From Cohnella ginsengisoli (GTDB lineage: Bacteria; Bacillota; Bacilli; Paenibacillales; Paenibacillaceae), in the NCBI RefSeq assembly GCF_029525555.1, contig NZ_JAPDHZ010000003.1, positions 1,240,001-1,304,000 on the forward strand: a DNA stretch of 64,000 nt, read 5' to 3'. The notes beneath the pieces were generated by a model. That model had not been told where the DNA came from, searched no databases, and worked only from the letters and a program-made list of their open reading frames with translations. A program made the translations under genes and the position numbers. Position 1 is the first letter of the stretch, and each line of letters begins with the position of its first letter. Shown one piece after another: positions 48,531 to 59,921 of the stretch.

Positions 48531-51500
48531 CTATTGAACGATGACCGTTACTTCCTGGCTTTCGGTTATACCGGCTGCGTTGATCAATTCGGCTTTGTAG
48601 CGATAAGTGCCGGCGGCTTTGCCCGAGATTCGCTTGACGGCCGATTGGGCCGAAGGCGAATTCGCGTTTAGCTGCTGCGTATCGATCAGCACATCGTTCT
48701 CGTACAGCTTGTAGGTCGTGCCGTTCGTGCCCCACCACATATTCATGGTGATCGTATAATCCCCGTTCATATCCCAGTTGTCGTGGGAGAGCACCGGCTT
48801 GCCGGGATTCGCATCCTTGACGGTGACCGTCAAGGGTTCGCAGGCGGTGGCTCCGCGCGCATTACGGAGTTCGCACGAATACACATACGTGCCGTTCGGC
48901 TTGCCGTACACGGCCGTTACCACGCTTTGCGCATTCGGCGATCCGTCGGCAAGACGCGACGTATCGATGGCAACGCCGTTCTCGTACAGCGTGTAGCTGG
49001 TGCCGTTCTGACCCCACCACAGGTTCATCGTGACCTTGTAATTGCCGTTATGCAACCCGCTTGCATAACCGCTGTCGCTGGACAGCACGCCTTTACCGGG
49101 AACCGCGGCGGCGCTCGGCACGAGCGCGCTTTGGGCGGCTTGCAAGCCGGCTGCGGCCGTATCCACCTGCGCTTGCGTCGCTTTCGTATCGTCGTTCGCC
49201 GCAATCGCTTGCGCTAATGCCGTTTGCACGTTCGTCCAAGAGGCCGCGGTATAATCCTCCTTGTACAGAGATTGAACGGAAGCGATGCCGGCCGCAAGCG
49301 CCGTTTTATTGGCGGGCTCGACGTGCGGGACTTGGCTTGACGTATACGTGAGCGGAATCCGGAAAGACGCGCCGCTTGCTATATTGTAGATGAACCCTTT
49401 GCTGAAATCGTTTGGATCCATATAGGATCGAACCAGCGTAATGTCCCCAATGTCGAGCTTCAGGCGCGTATCGTCCACCTTCGTGACGCCTTGAATCGTG
49501 TAGGCGGCATTGCCGACGCCGTCATTCTGGACGATGACGCTCTTCCCGGCCAAATCGGCGGGCAGTTCAGAAAGACCTGGAACTTCAACGACGATCTCGT
49601 TATGCTGCGACAAGGTTTGCGTGAAGCTTGCAACCGTTCCAGTGATTGCCCCCGCCCGCTCCTGCCCGCTGTCGCCGCTCTTGCGGATATACGAGCCGTC
49701 GTGAAGATACGTGTCGACCTTCCCGTCGGCTTGCACCGAATATACGCCCAGGAAGCCCTTGAACGCCAGCGTATAGTCTGCACCCGGCAGTTCGACTGTG
49801 TAGGCTTTGCTTGCATCCAGGGAACTGACGATATAATCGGTCCTGCCGTCCCGCAGGGTCACGCGGACAGCCCGAACCTCGCTGTCCGGCGCGACCTCAT
49901 CGTTCGCTCTCACGACCAATGGCGCGATGGAGGCGATAAAGCGCTCCCCTTTATACGGTTCGATAATGGAAGTAAACAGGCTATCCAAATTCGTGCCATT
50001 GCGGTGCGCGATCATGTACCGCAGCGTTGCCGGATTCCCCGCTTTATTCGTCGGCGGCACGCCGTCGGCCAGCGCGACGTCGTCCACTTGGCCCAGCATG
50101 GTTAAGCGCAAATGAACATCGGTCGCAGCCCCGCTGCCTTGGCCGAACACGTTCCATGTATCCTTCACGTTCCAGTCGATACTGAATTGATCCGCAGGAG
50201 CAGCGTCGCGTTCCACGTTCTTCAAATAATGAAAGCCGCTGCCCATATAAAGCGGCCCGTCGATATCGTCATAACGCTGCGCATAAGGCACATTAGGTCC
50301 CGCATACGTGCCTGTCGGCTGCGCGGCGAGATTCAATCCTTCCGTCGTTACGGTTCCGTCCGCGCCGTGGAAGCTGAAGTAGTGATCGCTCCCTCCTTTT
50401 ACCCGGAACAGGTCGACGGTATAGGCGTTCTCCTCGTCCGCCTTAATCATGGCCGTCGTTCGCTTGTACAGACTTGTCTGCGGATATACATCCGGGGATT
50501 CCACGTCGATCAGCTTCACCAAGTCCGTACTGTCAAAATGCTTCGGATCCGCCGCCGCCACATTCTCGTTCTGTTTGCGCGCATCGACGACGACCGTATT
50601 ATGGCTGATCGTATTGACCACCCACTGCGCCCGATGCATATCGACGTTGTCCGCATATTCGGGATACCCTAAATCCGGCGACAAGTCCAAGCCAAAAGCA
50701 TGGACGCCGATGTTAAACGTATCGCGATGGCCATGGGTGGAGTCGCGTCCATAGAACATCCATACGTCTCTCAACGTGTTCTTGGCAACCGACTGTGCAT
50801 CCCGCAAGCTCCGTGCATCCGCATCCAGCAGGTTCAATACGCGAACCCCCATGCTATAGCCGCCGGAGGCCGTATTCTTCCCGTTGCCTGCAAAGGAGAT
50901 CAGGTGCTTGCCCTTCGTCAGGTTCATCCGCGTCAGCGTGACATAGGCACTCGAATCCTGCCCATAGAAATCCAGATCCTTGATCCATTCTCCATCAACC
51001 GAAACCCGGTAGATGCCCGATGCCGGCGACTTGATTGCAAGTACATCAAGATCATATTCATCGGTTTGGGGAACCTCGAACGCAAAGGTTGCCTTCTCCC
51101 CGTTATTCGCCGCATTCAGCAGAACAGAACCGGATTCCTCTACGAACTGCAGCGGCTCGCTCTGCTCCGTCACGTTCATGCCGCCAAAACCAAGCCGCGT
51201 CCCATACGTTACGTCAGGACTTTCACCGTCCCGCAATGCCGCAAAGCCGTACCCGCTTTCATTCACGCTTTTCAAATCCAGAAGACCGTATTGCGCAATG
51301 GCCGCTTGGATCCGATCGGCGATCGCGTTCGGATTAGCTGCAAATATATCCGTATGAATACCGTCCGTCGTATTGTTGTTCAAGAAATAGATCAGTTGGG
51401 CATAGATCGGATCGCCGTATTTATCGAACGCTTTGACGAGATCCGACATGCGGTAGAGGAGAACCGGATTGCCCGTGCGTGCCGTATCCCCGATGTTAGC

Positions 51501-54300
51501 GAAGTACTTCTCGCTCAGCATAAGCTGGTTCAACATCGAGAACATTTTTTGAAACTTCACGTTTTGATACAAGTCGGCGCCAGGGTACAAATCATAGCCT
51601 TCCAATATATCGGCCGTCATCCGATGGGTTTGGAGCCACAGCAAGTTATACCCGGGGGAGCTTTCATTCCCGTTCCCGTCCCGATCGACATTGGATACCA
51701 GAGAGTTTAAGATGTTGCCGCCGGTCAGACGCGTTGGATTGAGCAAGACTCCCCCCGGATTTGAAAATAAAGTCCAGCCATTCCTTCGTATCCGGCAGCG
51801 TATCGTAGACGACGGCGGCCATGGCCAAAGCGCTCTGATGCATGCCGTCGTTGCCCAGGATCTGCGTCTTTTGGACCGCCGGATACACTTGCTTCACAAT
51901 GCCGTCCTCGATGTTGCGGCGGATCGCGGACCCGCTGTTTTTCGCGTTGGTCATCCGCTTTTCGACTGATTTCTGCTGCAAAAACTGAACCGTCTGCGGA
52001 TCGTCCATCGCCGGGAAAAAGGCATCGTACGCGCTTAAGTAGGTTTTGACGTTCTCCGTTTCCCAAATGCCGCCTACGACTTTGCCTTGTCCGACCGACT
52101 TGCCCCACGAATTAATGAAGGCCGTCCGATCGAACTTGCTGACGTCCATCTCCGGATACATATCCGCCACGCGATCCAGCATGATCGTACCCGCCCGGGC
52201 GTATTTGACATCCCCGGTATATAAGTAAGCGTCGCGGAAGGCCGTCAACGCCTGCGTGATCAACGCGTTTTCCCGATACCACACAAACCAGTGGACGTAG
52301 TAGGCGATGAAGGTGTAGCGATTTCCTTGATCGTCTACCCAGCCGAACCCGTCGTCTACGCCCCAGGTCGGCCCTTTGTCGGGATATAACATGTTGACAA
52401 GCAGGCTTCGATCCGCGAGCTCCGGCCGGAACATCCCGTGCTCGTCCAGACCGCTCTTGTAATAGGCGCCGAAATCGTTCGTAGGAAATTTGTAGCCGCT
52501 GGAAGGGTCTACGATTTTCCACGGCTCGTTCAAAGGGTCCGCCCGATACGGATAATTGCCGAATTGCTCGATGGCTTTGCCCGTCACGGGGCTGCCTAAC
52601 GCCTGATTGACGGCATAGCTTCTCGGAAGCGTCTGCCCCGGAACCGCGTTCCATAGAAAATCCAATCCTTTAGCCAAATAGGTATCCGCTTTGGAAACGG
52701 CGGCATCCTTCATGCTTTTCGCCCACTGCAATTCTGCAACGTTCTGGCGCGCAGCCTCGACTTTCTCGGGGCTGTACAGCGTCGTTCTGGTTTTGCTGTT
52801 CGTGACCGTTCCGGATCTGACGAAGGTCGCATTGTCGAAATAAACAGTGCCCCCCGTTGCCGCTGACGTACCTAACCGGAGGCTGACATAAGCGGCTTGC
52901 TCCGGGATCGCATTCGTAAGCGCGATCGTCTCCCACTTATTGCTCGATTCGCCCGTTTGAGAGACGGATGACAGGAAAACCTTGTCCGCATCCCAAAATT
53001 CAAGCGCCAGCTGGGCCTTTCCCGAGGCGGCGAAGGCTTCCGCTCCTGCCGTATAGGTCATACCTGGCGATACGGTAACGAGATGGCTGCGAAGCGCTGC
53101 CTTCTGGCCCGCGGCATTCGTCACCTTTACGCTGTGCGTCCCATCGAATACGGGCGCGCCCGCTAGCTCCACGGTGCCGTCGACGGCGCGCCATTGACTC
53201 GGTCTGGCGTTGTCCAGCTTTTCGAAGGCACCATTGTTTAAGTTGGCGCTTGCATCCGGCGGGGCCTCGCCGAAGGCAACGTCATCGAAATAAGTCGTAC
53301 CTACGTTGGCCGCGCCCGACCATAACCTTACCGAGGCATACTTCGCTCCTGCTGGCGCAACGCCCGAAACGCGGATGGGCTTCCATGCGTTCAAGGTACT
53401 GCCCGACGCAAGCACGTTCGATAGGTTGTTCGCGGTATTCGTGCTGGCATCGTTCCAAAATTCCAGGAAAACGGCAGGGCTGCCGGACTCGAAATAGGCA
53501 AAGGCTTCCGCCTGGTAGTTGACCCCCGGCGTCACCGGAATGAGTTGGCTTCGCACGCCGAAGCCGTTTTTGGCGTCCGTATCCACGATTCGCAAACTGC
53601 TGTCTCCCGAACGTTTCTTTTCTTGCGAAGCAGCGATATCCCCGCCATAGAGGGAGGTCCAAAACCTCGGCATGTTGTTCGCCACCAGCTCCATGTCGCC
53701 ATTTCTCGGCAGCTTATTCGGATCGGAGATCACTTCGCCGAAGGTAACGTCGTCAAAATAGGAGGTCCCGATGTCGGCCTTGCCTGAATAAAGCCTTACT
53801 CGGACCGAAACCGCATCGGCAGGGGCAACCTGCGAAACGAAGAGCTGCTTCCACTGACCTGTAGTCGAATTCGTGTCTCGGGGCGTGACGCTTGCGATCG
53901 ATGCGCCGGCCGCATTCAGGAAATCGAAATAAAGATAAGTGCCGCCTTGCATGCCCGGCATATTATAAGAAAAAGCGGAAGCCTCGTATTCTTTTCCTCC
54001 CGTAATCGGAATGGCCTGACTGCGCAGGTCGACTGATGTCGTAGTATCAGGGTCCGTGAACTGCATGCTGTAGGCGCCGCCATGTACCTTGGCCGTAGAC
54101 CGCGCGACCGTCGTCCACGCCCCGCTCCAATCCCCCCAACCGGTAGGCCTGCCATTCGAACCCGCTTGCTCGAAGCCGCCGTTAAGGAGAGCTGGCGGGG
54201 TATCCGCCCGTACTTGTCCGGGCCATACGCCAAGCGCGGAAAAAACCATCAAAAACGACAAACCTACGGAGAGCCATTGCTTCGATCGACTTCGATACAT
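48531..54300 (-). CDS. Giant secreted heparinase II/III-like protein with CBM-like N-terminal modules, frameshifted
   Basis: About 1922 aa after removing one base from C6 at 51751-51756, which joins DFIFKSGG to VLLNPTRLTGGNILNS. GGGAGAAAGGG lies before the start region and ATG 54300 begins MYRSRSKQWLSVGLSFLMVF, a signal peptide. Three CBM-like sandwiches follow, each closing with a YFDDVTFGE-type motif. Next come an alpha-toroid (YSPEKVEAARQNVAELQWAK, WGVDDGFGWVDDQGNRYTF) and a heparinase II/III-like beta region (YGRDSTHGHRDTFNIGVHAF, WVVNTISHNTVVVDARKQNE). FIVAR-like helices and two C-terminal repeats, each with a TMNMWWGTNGTTYKLYEN-type motif (48531-48790 and 48800-49080), resembling chitinase-associated sandwich modules, complete it. 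Its own promoter carries a cre-like site. Confidence 0.88.
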
Positions 54301-54326
54301 CAGTTGTCATCCCTTTCTCCCTTTTA

Positions 54327-54340
54327 GGTAAGCGCTTACA
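54327..54340 (-). promoter_or_regulatory. cre site at the lyase promoter
   Basis: On the minus strand TGTAAGCGCTTACC, a perfect GTAAGCGCTTAC palindrome matching 13 of 14 cre positions. It follows a TATAAAAT box (54354-54347) by about six bases and so lies at the transcription start, a roadblock position for CcpA. Confidence 0.75.
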
Positions 54341-54414
54341 TATTCTATTTTATACCTCCTCAAACGAGCAAATCTATGCGGTCAATTCAATAAAGTGTCA
54401 TTAAAATCAAAAAG

Positions 54415-54439
54415 AAAAACGCCTGGAAGAATCCAAGCG
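54415..54439 (-). terminator. Terminator of the importer 3 / YesMN operon
   Basis: CGCCTGGA (54420-54427) pairs with TCCAAGCG (54432-54439) with one G-T pair; on the minus strand it is followed by TTTTT. It lies directly past the stop of the response regulator gene. Confidence 0.7.
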
Positions 54440-54442
54440 CCG

Positions 54443-56056
54443 TTAGCCCTGCCTGCTTTTAAATTGCGTAGGCGTGAATCCGGTATAGCCTTTGAACACT
54501 TTGCAAAAATATCGGTAATCCGAAATGCCGACGGCGCCGGATACTTCATAGATTTTCATCGTCGTGTTCTCCAGCAGCTCGCTCGCCTTCTCCATCCGCA
54601 CGCGATTGACGTAGTCCGATAGGTTCTCGCCGATCTCCTGCTTAAACATCTGCCCCGCATAGGAGGGATGCATGTGCACGAGCTTCGCAAGCTCCGCCAC
54701 CTGCACGTCTTCCATATAATGCTCGCGGATATAGCGGCACATGAGCTGGATCTCCTTGCGCACGGCGGTTAGCGGTTGATGGCGCTGGTTCATCCATTCG
54801 ACGACGGCGTCGATCGTCGTTGTCCACCATCGTCCAAACTCTTCCCAGGTTTCCAGCCGATCGACCTCGCCGACACAGGCGAGAACAGCATCCGGCAATT
54901 GAACAAGCGCCAGCTGAAATAATTGTTTCGTTAAGCGCAGCAGATCATTCGGATGAATCGGAGGCTCCGTCCGCTCGGCCATACGCCATGCGCTGTCCCG
55001 GAATGCCTCGGCGTTCCCGCGCTGCAGCGCTTTAACGACAGCGGCCATCCACTCCCGGCCCGCATCCGGGTCCAGCCTTCTTAGAGATACTGTCTGCGTA
55101 CCGATCAAAGCCGTATCCGGTTTGTAAAAATAAATAGCCAAGCCGTCAAGACCTTCCCGAATCAGCTGAACAAGGAGCTTCTCGTCCGGTCGTTGCTTAG
55201 CGAGCTCGCGTACAGCGCTAACATGGATATAAGCATGAGCGGGCGCATAGCTTTGCAAGGCCTCCAGCGCATGCATCGCCACGCCCTTTAGCTTGGAAGC
55301 GGTCAAGGGTCGCTTCGAACCGATGATCAAGCATAGTCTGCGATTGGGCAAGGGGAGCGCAACTACCATGCTCTCATTGCCCAACAGTCCGGAATCCAAT
55401 CTTCGCTCAAGCGCTTCGCCGAGCTGCCTTTGGAACTGGACAAGCGCCTCTTCAAAAGATGCGCCCTGCTCGAAGCTGTCCGGCATACGCCAACCAAGCG
55501 TGAGCCCCGCCACGTAACTCGCGGACTGCAAATCGTCGAACCACTCGGAGGGCAAGGGTTGCGGCGAGACGCTTCCCTCAACCTCCAATAATCGCTTCGT
55601 CCACTGACGCTTCCGCAGCCAGTCCTTCTCTCTTTCAAGCTCCAGCCGCATAGCCAGCTTCTGATCGACATCCATTTCTTGCTCGATGGACTCCGCGATT
55701 TTGCGGCAAGCCTCGACGATCTGCTCCGGCGTCTGCGCCAGCTTCATTAAGTAATTGTCGACGCCAAGCTCGATGGCTTGCCGGGCATATTCGAATTCGC
55801 CGTAAGCGGTCAATATGACAATCCGGATTCGCGGCCATCTCTTGCGGACATAGGCGGCTAGCTCTAATCCATTCATATTCGGCATCGTAATGTCGGTTAG
55901 CAGCACATGCGGCGCATTCCGTTCGATCATCGCAATGGCCTCTTCGGCGCCCGAAGCCGCCCCCAAAAAGGCGAACCCCGCTTCCGACCACGGAATGCGT
56001 TCGGAAAAGCGCTCCCTGATCCATTGTTCGTCGTCCACCATCAGCAGCTTTAACAT
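54443..56056 (-). CDS. YesN-like response regulator with AraC output domain
   Basis: 537 aa. The receiver starts MLKLLMVDDEQWIRERFSER, with phosphoacceptor Asp in HVLLTDITMPNMNGLELAAY and the region GEFEYARQAIELGVDNYLMK. A middle region of about 290 residues links to the C-terminal AraC double helix-turn-helix (VAELAKLVHMHPSYAGQMF, IYEVSGAVGISDYRYFCKVF). The start overlaps the kinase stop (TGATG). Receives phosphate from the adjacent YesM-like kinase and probably activates importer 3 and the neighbouring lyase gene. Confidence 0.93.
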   Translation of the reverse strand: MLKLLMVDDEQWIRERFSERIPWSEAGFAFLGAASGAEEAIAMIERNAPHVLLTDITMPNMNGLELAAYVRKRWPRIRIVILTAYGEFEYARQAIELGVDNYLMKLAQTPEQIVEACRKIAESIEQEMDVDQKLAMRLELEREKDWLRKRQWTKRLLEVEGSVSPQPLPSEWFDDLQSASYVAGLTLGWRMPDSFEQGASFEEALVQFQRQLGEALERRLDSGLLGNESMVVALPLPNRRLCLIIGSKRPLTASKLKGVAMHALEALQSYAPAHAYIHVSAVRELAKQRPDEKLLVQLIREGLDGLAIYFYKPDTALIGTQTVSLRRLDPDAGREWMAAVVKALQRGNAEAFRDSAWRMAERTEPPIHPNDLLRLTKQLFQLALVQLPDAVLACVGEVDRLETWEEFGRWWTTTIDAVVEWMNQRHQPLTAVRKEIQLMCRYIREHYMEDVQVAELAKLVHMHPSYAGQMFKQEIGENLSDYVNRVRMEKASELLENTTMKIYEVSGAVGISDYRYFCKVFKGYTGFTPTQFKSRQG

Positions 56057-57813
56057 CAGGCTCCTCCTCTCCGGCCGGATTCATGCGCCCAAGCCTTCTC
56101 GGAAGGAAGTTGGATCGTCACCGTCAACCCTTCCTCCGGTTCGTTGTGGAAATGCAGGCCATAGGCAGGACCGAAGGTCATACGCAGCCGTTCGTGCACA
56201 TTCCGCAGCCCTAAGTTATTCAACCCTTTATGGGGATTCGGCGTTTCCTCTTCCGTCATCATCGCGGACAGCTTGACCGGATCGATACCCGGTCCTGTAT
56301 CGGAGACCTCCAGTTCAACCCGATCGTCCCCGCTCTCTTTCCCGGATACGATAATATGATTGACTCCTTTTTTTGCTAAGCCCGTAAAAAATCGCATTTT
56401 CCACCAAGGTAATGATCGTCAGCTTCGGAATGGGCGTATCGTAAAAACGCTCGGGAATCGCAATGTCCATTTCGAACACATCCCCATATCTCAGGTTCAT
56501 TAAGTGAACGTAGTTTTCCAATTGTCCGAGCTCATCTTCAACCGTAACGATATCTCCGACCTTGTCGGTGGAATATTGGAGCAGTCCCATCAGGAACCGC
56601 AGCATCTCCCCCATCTGCCCGGGCCGCCCAGCTTCTCCCAAGCAGTAGATCGCATTCAGCGTATTATTTAAAAAATGCGGATGGATTTGCGATTGCAGCA
56701 CTTTCAGCTCGTGATGACGCTTCTTTTCTTCGGAGGCCCGCAAGTCCTCGAACAAGGATTGTATATTGCCCATCATCCGATTGAAGCCGTCGGCAATGAA
56801 CGTGAACTCGTCATTGCGTCGCAGCGTGATCCGCGCTTCCAATTCGCCTCTTGCCGCGGCTTTGAATTGACGCGTGATGAGCGTGACCGGCTTGCGGATG
56901 TAGCTTGCGATCCAGACGGACACGATAATCGCCAGCAGAATCGCCGCCAGCAGAACAAAGGTCAACTGCCGCTTCAAAGGCTCCAGCAGCGGAAACGCCT
57001 GCGACTGCTCGATTACGGAAAAAACGGTCCAATTCCAGCGATTCTGGTTACTGCTAAGAACGGCATAATGGCCGAAAGAAGTTTGAACGTTGTTGTAGGA
57101 GGTCCCGCTCTTTTTCGCCAGCGCTTGCAGCGCTTCCTTCATCTCGAGGTGATCCTGGAAGGTCTTCGGATAGGCGAGATAGGTGTTCGTCGATATATAT
57201 TCCCCTTCGTCCGTGAACAGATAAATGCGCTGCTGCTCGTTCTGAACAATCTGGGGACCGGTAAGGGCATCCAGGTTCAGATCCATCACGACAAAGCGCG
57301 CATCGTCGACCTGCTTGGCAACCGTAATGACCGAGCGCTGGCTGACGTTATGCGGCGGACTCCACCAGAAGCCCGTCTTGCTCGTCTGCTGCCGGATGCC
57401 ATCAATGGTCTCAGGCGATATAAAGAATTGATAACCGTACGGGGGAGCTGTACCGAACCTTGTCGTTTTCAATGAGATAGATACTTTGAAGCTGATCTTG
57501 ATGATAGGTCATAATGTTGTCGATCAGCCCGCTGTAAACGGTCTCATCCTTATTGTCATAAAGAACCGGATTGGCCAGAAATAGAAGTTGGCTTTGGAGC
57601 GAATTCATCACGGTTTTAATATAATTTTCAATCTGCACGACGGAGCTTTGCAGCTGCTTTTCGTTATTGAGACGGATCGGCGCGAATAATCGCTGGTATC
57701 CGAACAAGGCAATCACGAAGAAGACCACGACGACGGATAAAAAAGGTAAGAACGAATAGCTTGGAACTGACGCTGGACGAGAAGCTGGTTCCGGTTCGCC
57801 TGCGGCGTATCAT
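56056..57813 (-). CDS. YesM-like sensor histidine kinase, three frameshifts
   Basis: About 584 aa. Start taken at MIRRRRTGTSFSSSVSSKLF (57813). Removing one base from each of A6 57739-57744, G5 57441-57445 and T7 56368-56374 gives one chain: span one LFVLTFLSVVVVFFVIALFG, an extracellular sensor, span two QLTFVLLAAILLAIIVSVWI, a HAMP domain (TRQFKAAARGELEARI), the His-kinase segment LQSQIHPHFLNNTLNAIYCL and an ATPase domain (LVENAIFYGLSKKGVNHIIV, EVSDTGPGIDPVK, GLNNLGLRNVHERLRM). HPHFLNNTLN is the signature of LytS/YesM-type kinases. Partner of the YesN-like regulator. Confidence 0.9.
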
Positions 57814-57960
57814 GCATGACCACTTCCTTGTTGTGCACGCCGTTCCAGCAGCGACATGTACAATATTTCCAATATTATAGCATGGCCGCTGCCGCTCTGT
57901 ACGCTCAAGCGACAGCGTTCCCTGCAACACCCTCGTACGGCGGCTCAGACCTTCCGGGCA

Positions 57961-58848
57961 TTATCCTTTCACCGAGCCTAATAACGCGCCTTTAACGAAA
58001 TACTTTTGCAAGAACGGATAAATGATCAATAAAGGCAGCGTGGCCACGACGACGACCGCCATTTTGATCGTTTCGGGAGGCAGCGCATCGAGCACCAGCG
58101 AATTGAGAGAAAGCTCCGTACTCACGTTCGGCGACTGGATCATGCTTCGAAGGACCACTTGCATCGGCATTAACGACTTATCTGAAATATAGAAGATCCC
58201 TTTAAAATATTCGTTCCAATGGGTGACCCCGTAAAACAGTCCGATGGTCGCCATAATCGGCGCCGATAAAGGAAGCACGATCCGGAACAAGGTGGAAAAA
58301 TCGCCTGAACCGTCGACCTTTGCCGCCTCTTCCACTTCCTCCGGCAAATTCTCGAAGTAGGTTTTGACGATTAATAAGTTAAAGGTAGATACCATGCCCG
58401 GCACGACCAGTGCCCATACCGAATCGTACAACCCCAGGCTCCGCACCATCATGTAGAGCGGAATGATGCCGCCGCTAAAAAGCATGGTGAATACAAGCGC
58501 CATGAGAATGAAATTTCTTCCCGGGACGAATTTTTTGGAAAGCGGGTACGCCAGCAAAGTCGTTACGACCATATTGAGCAGCGTGCCTACGACGGTGATA
58601 AAAACCGTTACCTTAAGCGCATTCGGAATCCGCGGGCTGCCGAAAATTTCCTTGTAGGCTTGGAAGGTAAAATGATCGGGCCAGATGACGAAGCCGCCAT
58701 GACGCATCACTTCAACATAAGGCGTAACGGAGACAATAAAGACATAATACAAGGGAAACAAGGCAAGCAGCGCAAACAGCGTCAACAAAGCGTAGATGAC
58801 TCCGTCCGCTGCTTTATCTCCTTTTGTTTTATGAACGACCAGCGACAT
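57961..58848 (-). CDS. Carbohydrate ABC permease (LplC/YtcP type), importer 3
   Basis: 295 aa from MSLVVHKTKGDKAADGVIYA (58848), nine bases after AAAGGAGG. Its start overlaps the 3' end of the LplB-type gene by 20 bp. Six spans, EAA loop EEAAKVDGSGDFSTLFRIVL, C-terminal KYFVKGALLGSVKG. Last transporter gene before the kinase gene, with a gap of about 150 bp that might hold a separate promoter for the two-component genes. Confidence 0.93.
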   Translation of the reverse strand: MSLVVHKTKGDKAADGVIYALLTLFALLALFPLYYVFIVSVTPYVEVMRHGGFVIWPDHFTFQAYKEIFGSPRIPNALKVTVFITVVGTLLNMVVTTLLAYPLSKKFVPGRNFILMALVFTMLFSGGIIPLYMMVRSLGLYDSVWALVVPGMVSTFNLLIVKTYFENLPEEVEEAAKVDGSGDFSTLFRIVLPLSAPIMATIGLFYGVTHWNEYFKGIFYISDKSLMPMQVVLRSMIQSPNVSTELSLNSLVLDALPPETIKMAVVVVATLPLLIIYPFLQKYFVKGALLGSVKG

Positions 58849-59839
58849 CCGTTGTCGCCTCCTTTTCACGTCGGTTCATTACCAGATCCCCGAACCTCCG
58901 ACTTTTTTTGGCGATTCGATTGGCCCCCAGCACGAAAATAAGTCCTACCACCGATTTGAAAACGCCCATGGCCGCAGCTACCCCGAACTCCAGCCGTTCA
59001 AAGCCGTATCGGTATACCCAGGTATCTACGATGTCGCCGACATCGTACACGCGGGCATTCAGAAAAATGAACACCTGGTCGAATCCAGCATCCAGGATAC
59101 CGCCGACTCGAATAATGAGCATCAGTACGAAGACATCGCGAATGCCCGGCAGCGTGACATGCCAGAGCTGGCGCCAACGGCCGGCCCGGTCTACGACGGC
59201 GGCTTCATACAGTTCCTGATTGATGGAGGCGATCGCCGCGAGGTAGATAATCGCGCCGAAACCGGTGTTTTTCCATATTTCAGTCAGAACGAGCAGGGGC
59301 CGAAAGAAGTTCTGATCCGTTAATAAATCGATTTGCCCCCCGCCCATATCCCGAACCAAATTCGTAATGAGTCCGGATCCCGGCGCGAGAAACGAGAAAA
59401 CCAATCCATAAACGATCACCCAAGATAGAAAATAGGGACCGTACGTTATCGTCTGTACGAAGCGCTTGAACCATCGTACGCGAATCTCGTTGAGCATGAG
59501 CGCCAGGATGACATCGGGCACCATGCTGCCTACGATTTTATAGATGGAGATTAACAACGTATTGCGCATGATTTGCAGAAACTCGGGGCTATCGAAGATC
59601 ACGCGGAAATTATCGAAACCGACCCAAGGGCTCCCCCAGATTCCTTTCATCAAGTTGTACTTCTGAAAAGCGATTAACGCACCTGCCATCGGCGCATAGT
59701 GAAACAGGATGTAATAGATGATGCCAGGCACCATCATGACATAGAACCATTTTCTGCGGTAAACGTTGCGCCATCTGTCCCGCTTGACCAAGCGCGGCAC
59801 AGCGGAACTCTTCACTTTTGCGCCCGTCATTTCGGTCAT
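58829..59839 (-). CDS. Carbohydrate ABC permease (LplB type), importer 3
   Basis: 336 aa from MTEMTGAKVKSSAVPRLVKR (59839), behind AAGGAGG; a Met seven codons upstream would lack this site. First span KWFYVMMVPGIIYYILFHYA, EAA loop YEAAVVDRAGRWRQLWHVTL, where the usual DGA reads DRA, and a C-terminal FKSVVGLIFVLGANRIAKKS. Follows the binding protein gene with a perfect hairpin between them. Confidence 0.93.
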   Translation of the reverse strand: MTEMTGAKVKSSAVPRLVKRDRWRNVYRRKWFYVMMVPGIIYYILFHYAPMAGALIAFQKYNLMKGIWGSPWVGFDNFRVIFDSPEFLQIMRNTLLISIYKIVGSMVPDVILALMLNEIRVRWFKRFVQTITYGPYFLSWVIVYGLVFSFLAPGSGLITNLVRDMGGGQIDLLTDQNFFRPLLVLTEIWKNTGFGAIIYLAAIASINQELYEAAVVDRAGRWRQLWHVTLPGIRDVFVLMLIIRVGGILDAGFDQVFIFLNARVYDVGDIVDTWVYRYGFERLEFGVAAAMGVFKSVVGLIFVLGANRIAKKSRRFGDLVMNRREKEATTDVAGRS

Positions 59840-59877
59840 CGCCGTTTCCTCCTTGCCCAAGCTTCGCCTGAATACCG

Positions 59878-59907
59878 AAGGGAACTCTGGCTGGACAGAG
59901 TTCCCTT
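59878..59907 (-). other. Intercistronic stem-loop between binding protein and permease
   Basis: Perfect 12-bp stem AAGGGAACTCTG (59878-59889) and CAGAGTTCCCTT (59896-59907) with loop GCTGGA. No T tract follows, so it is more likely an mRNA-stabilising element than a terminator. Same position as the hairpin in importer 2. Confidence 0.65.
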
Positions 59908-59921
59908 CCCTCCCGGAACGA

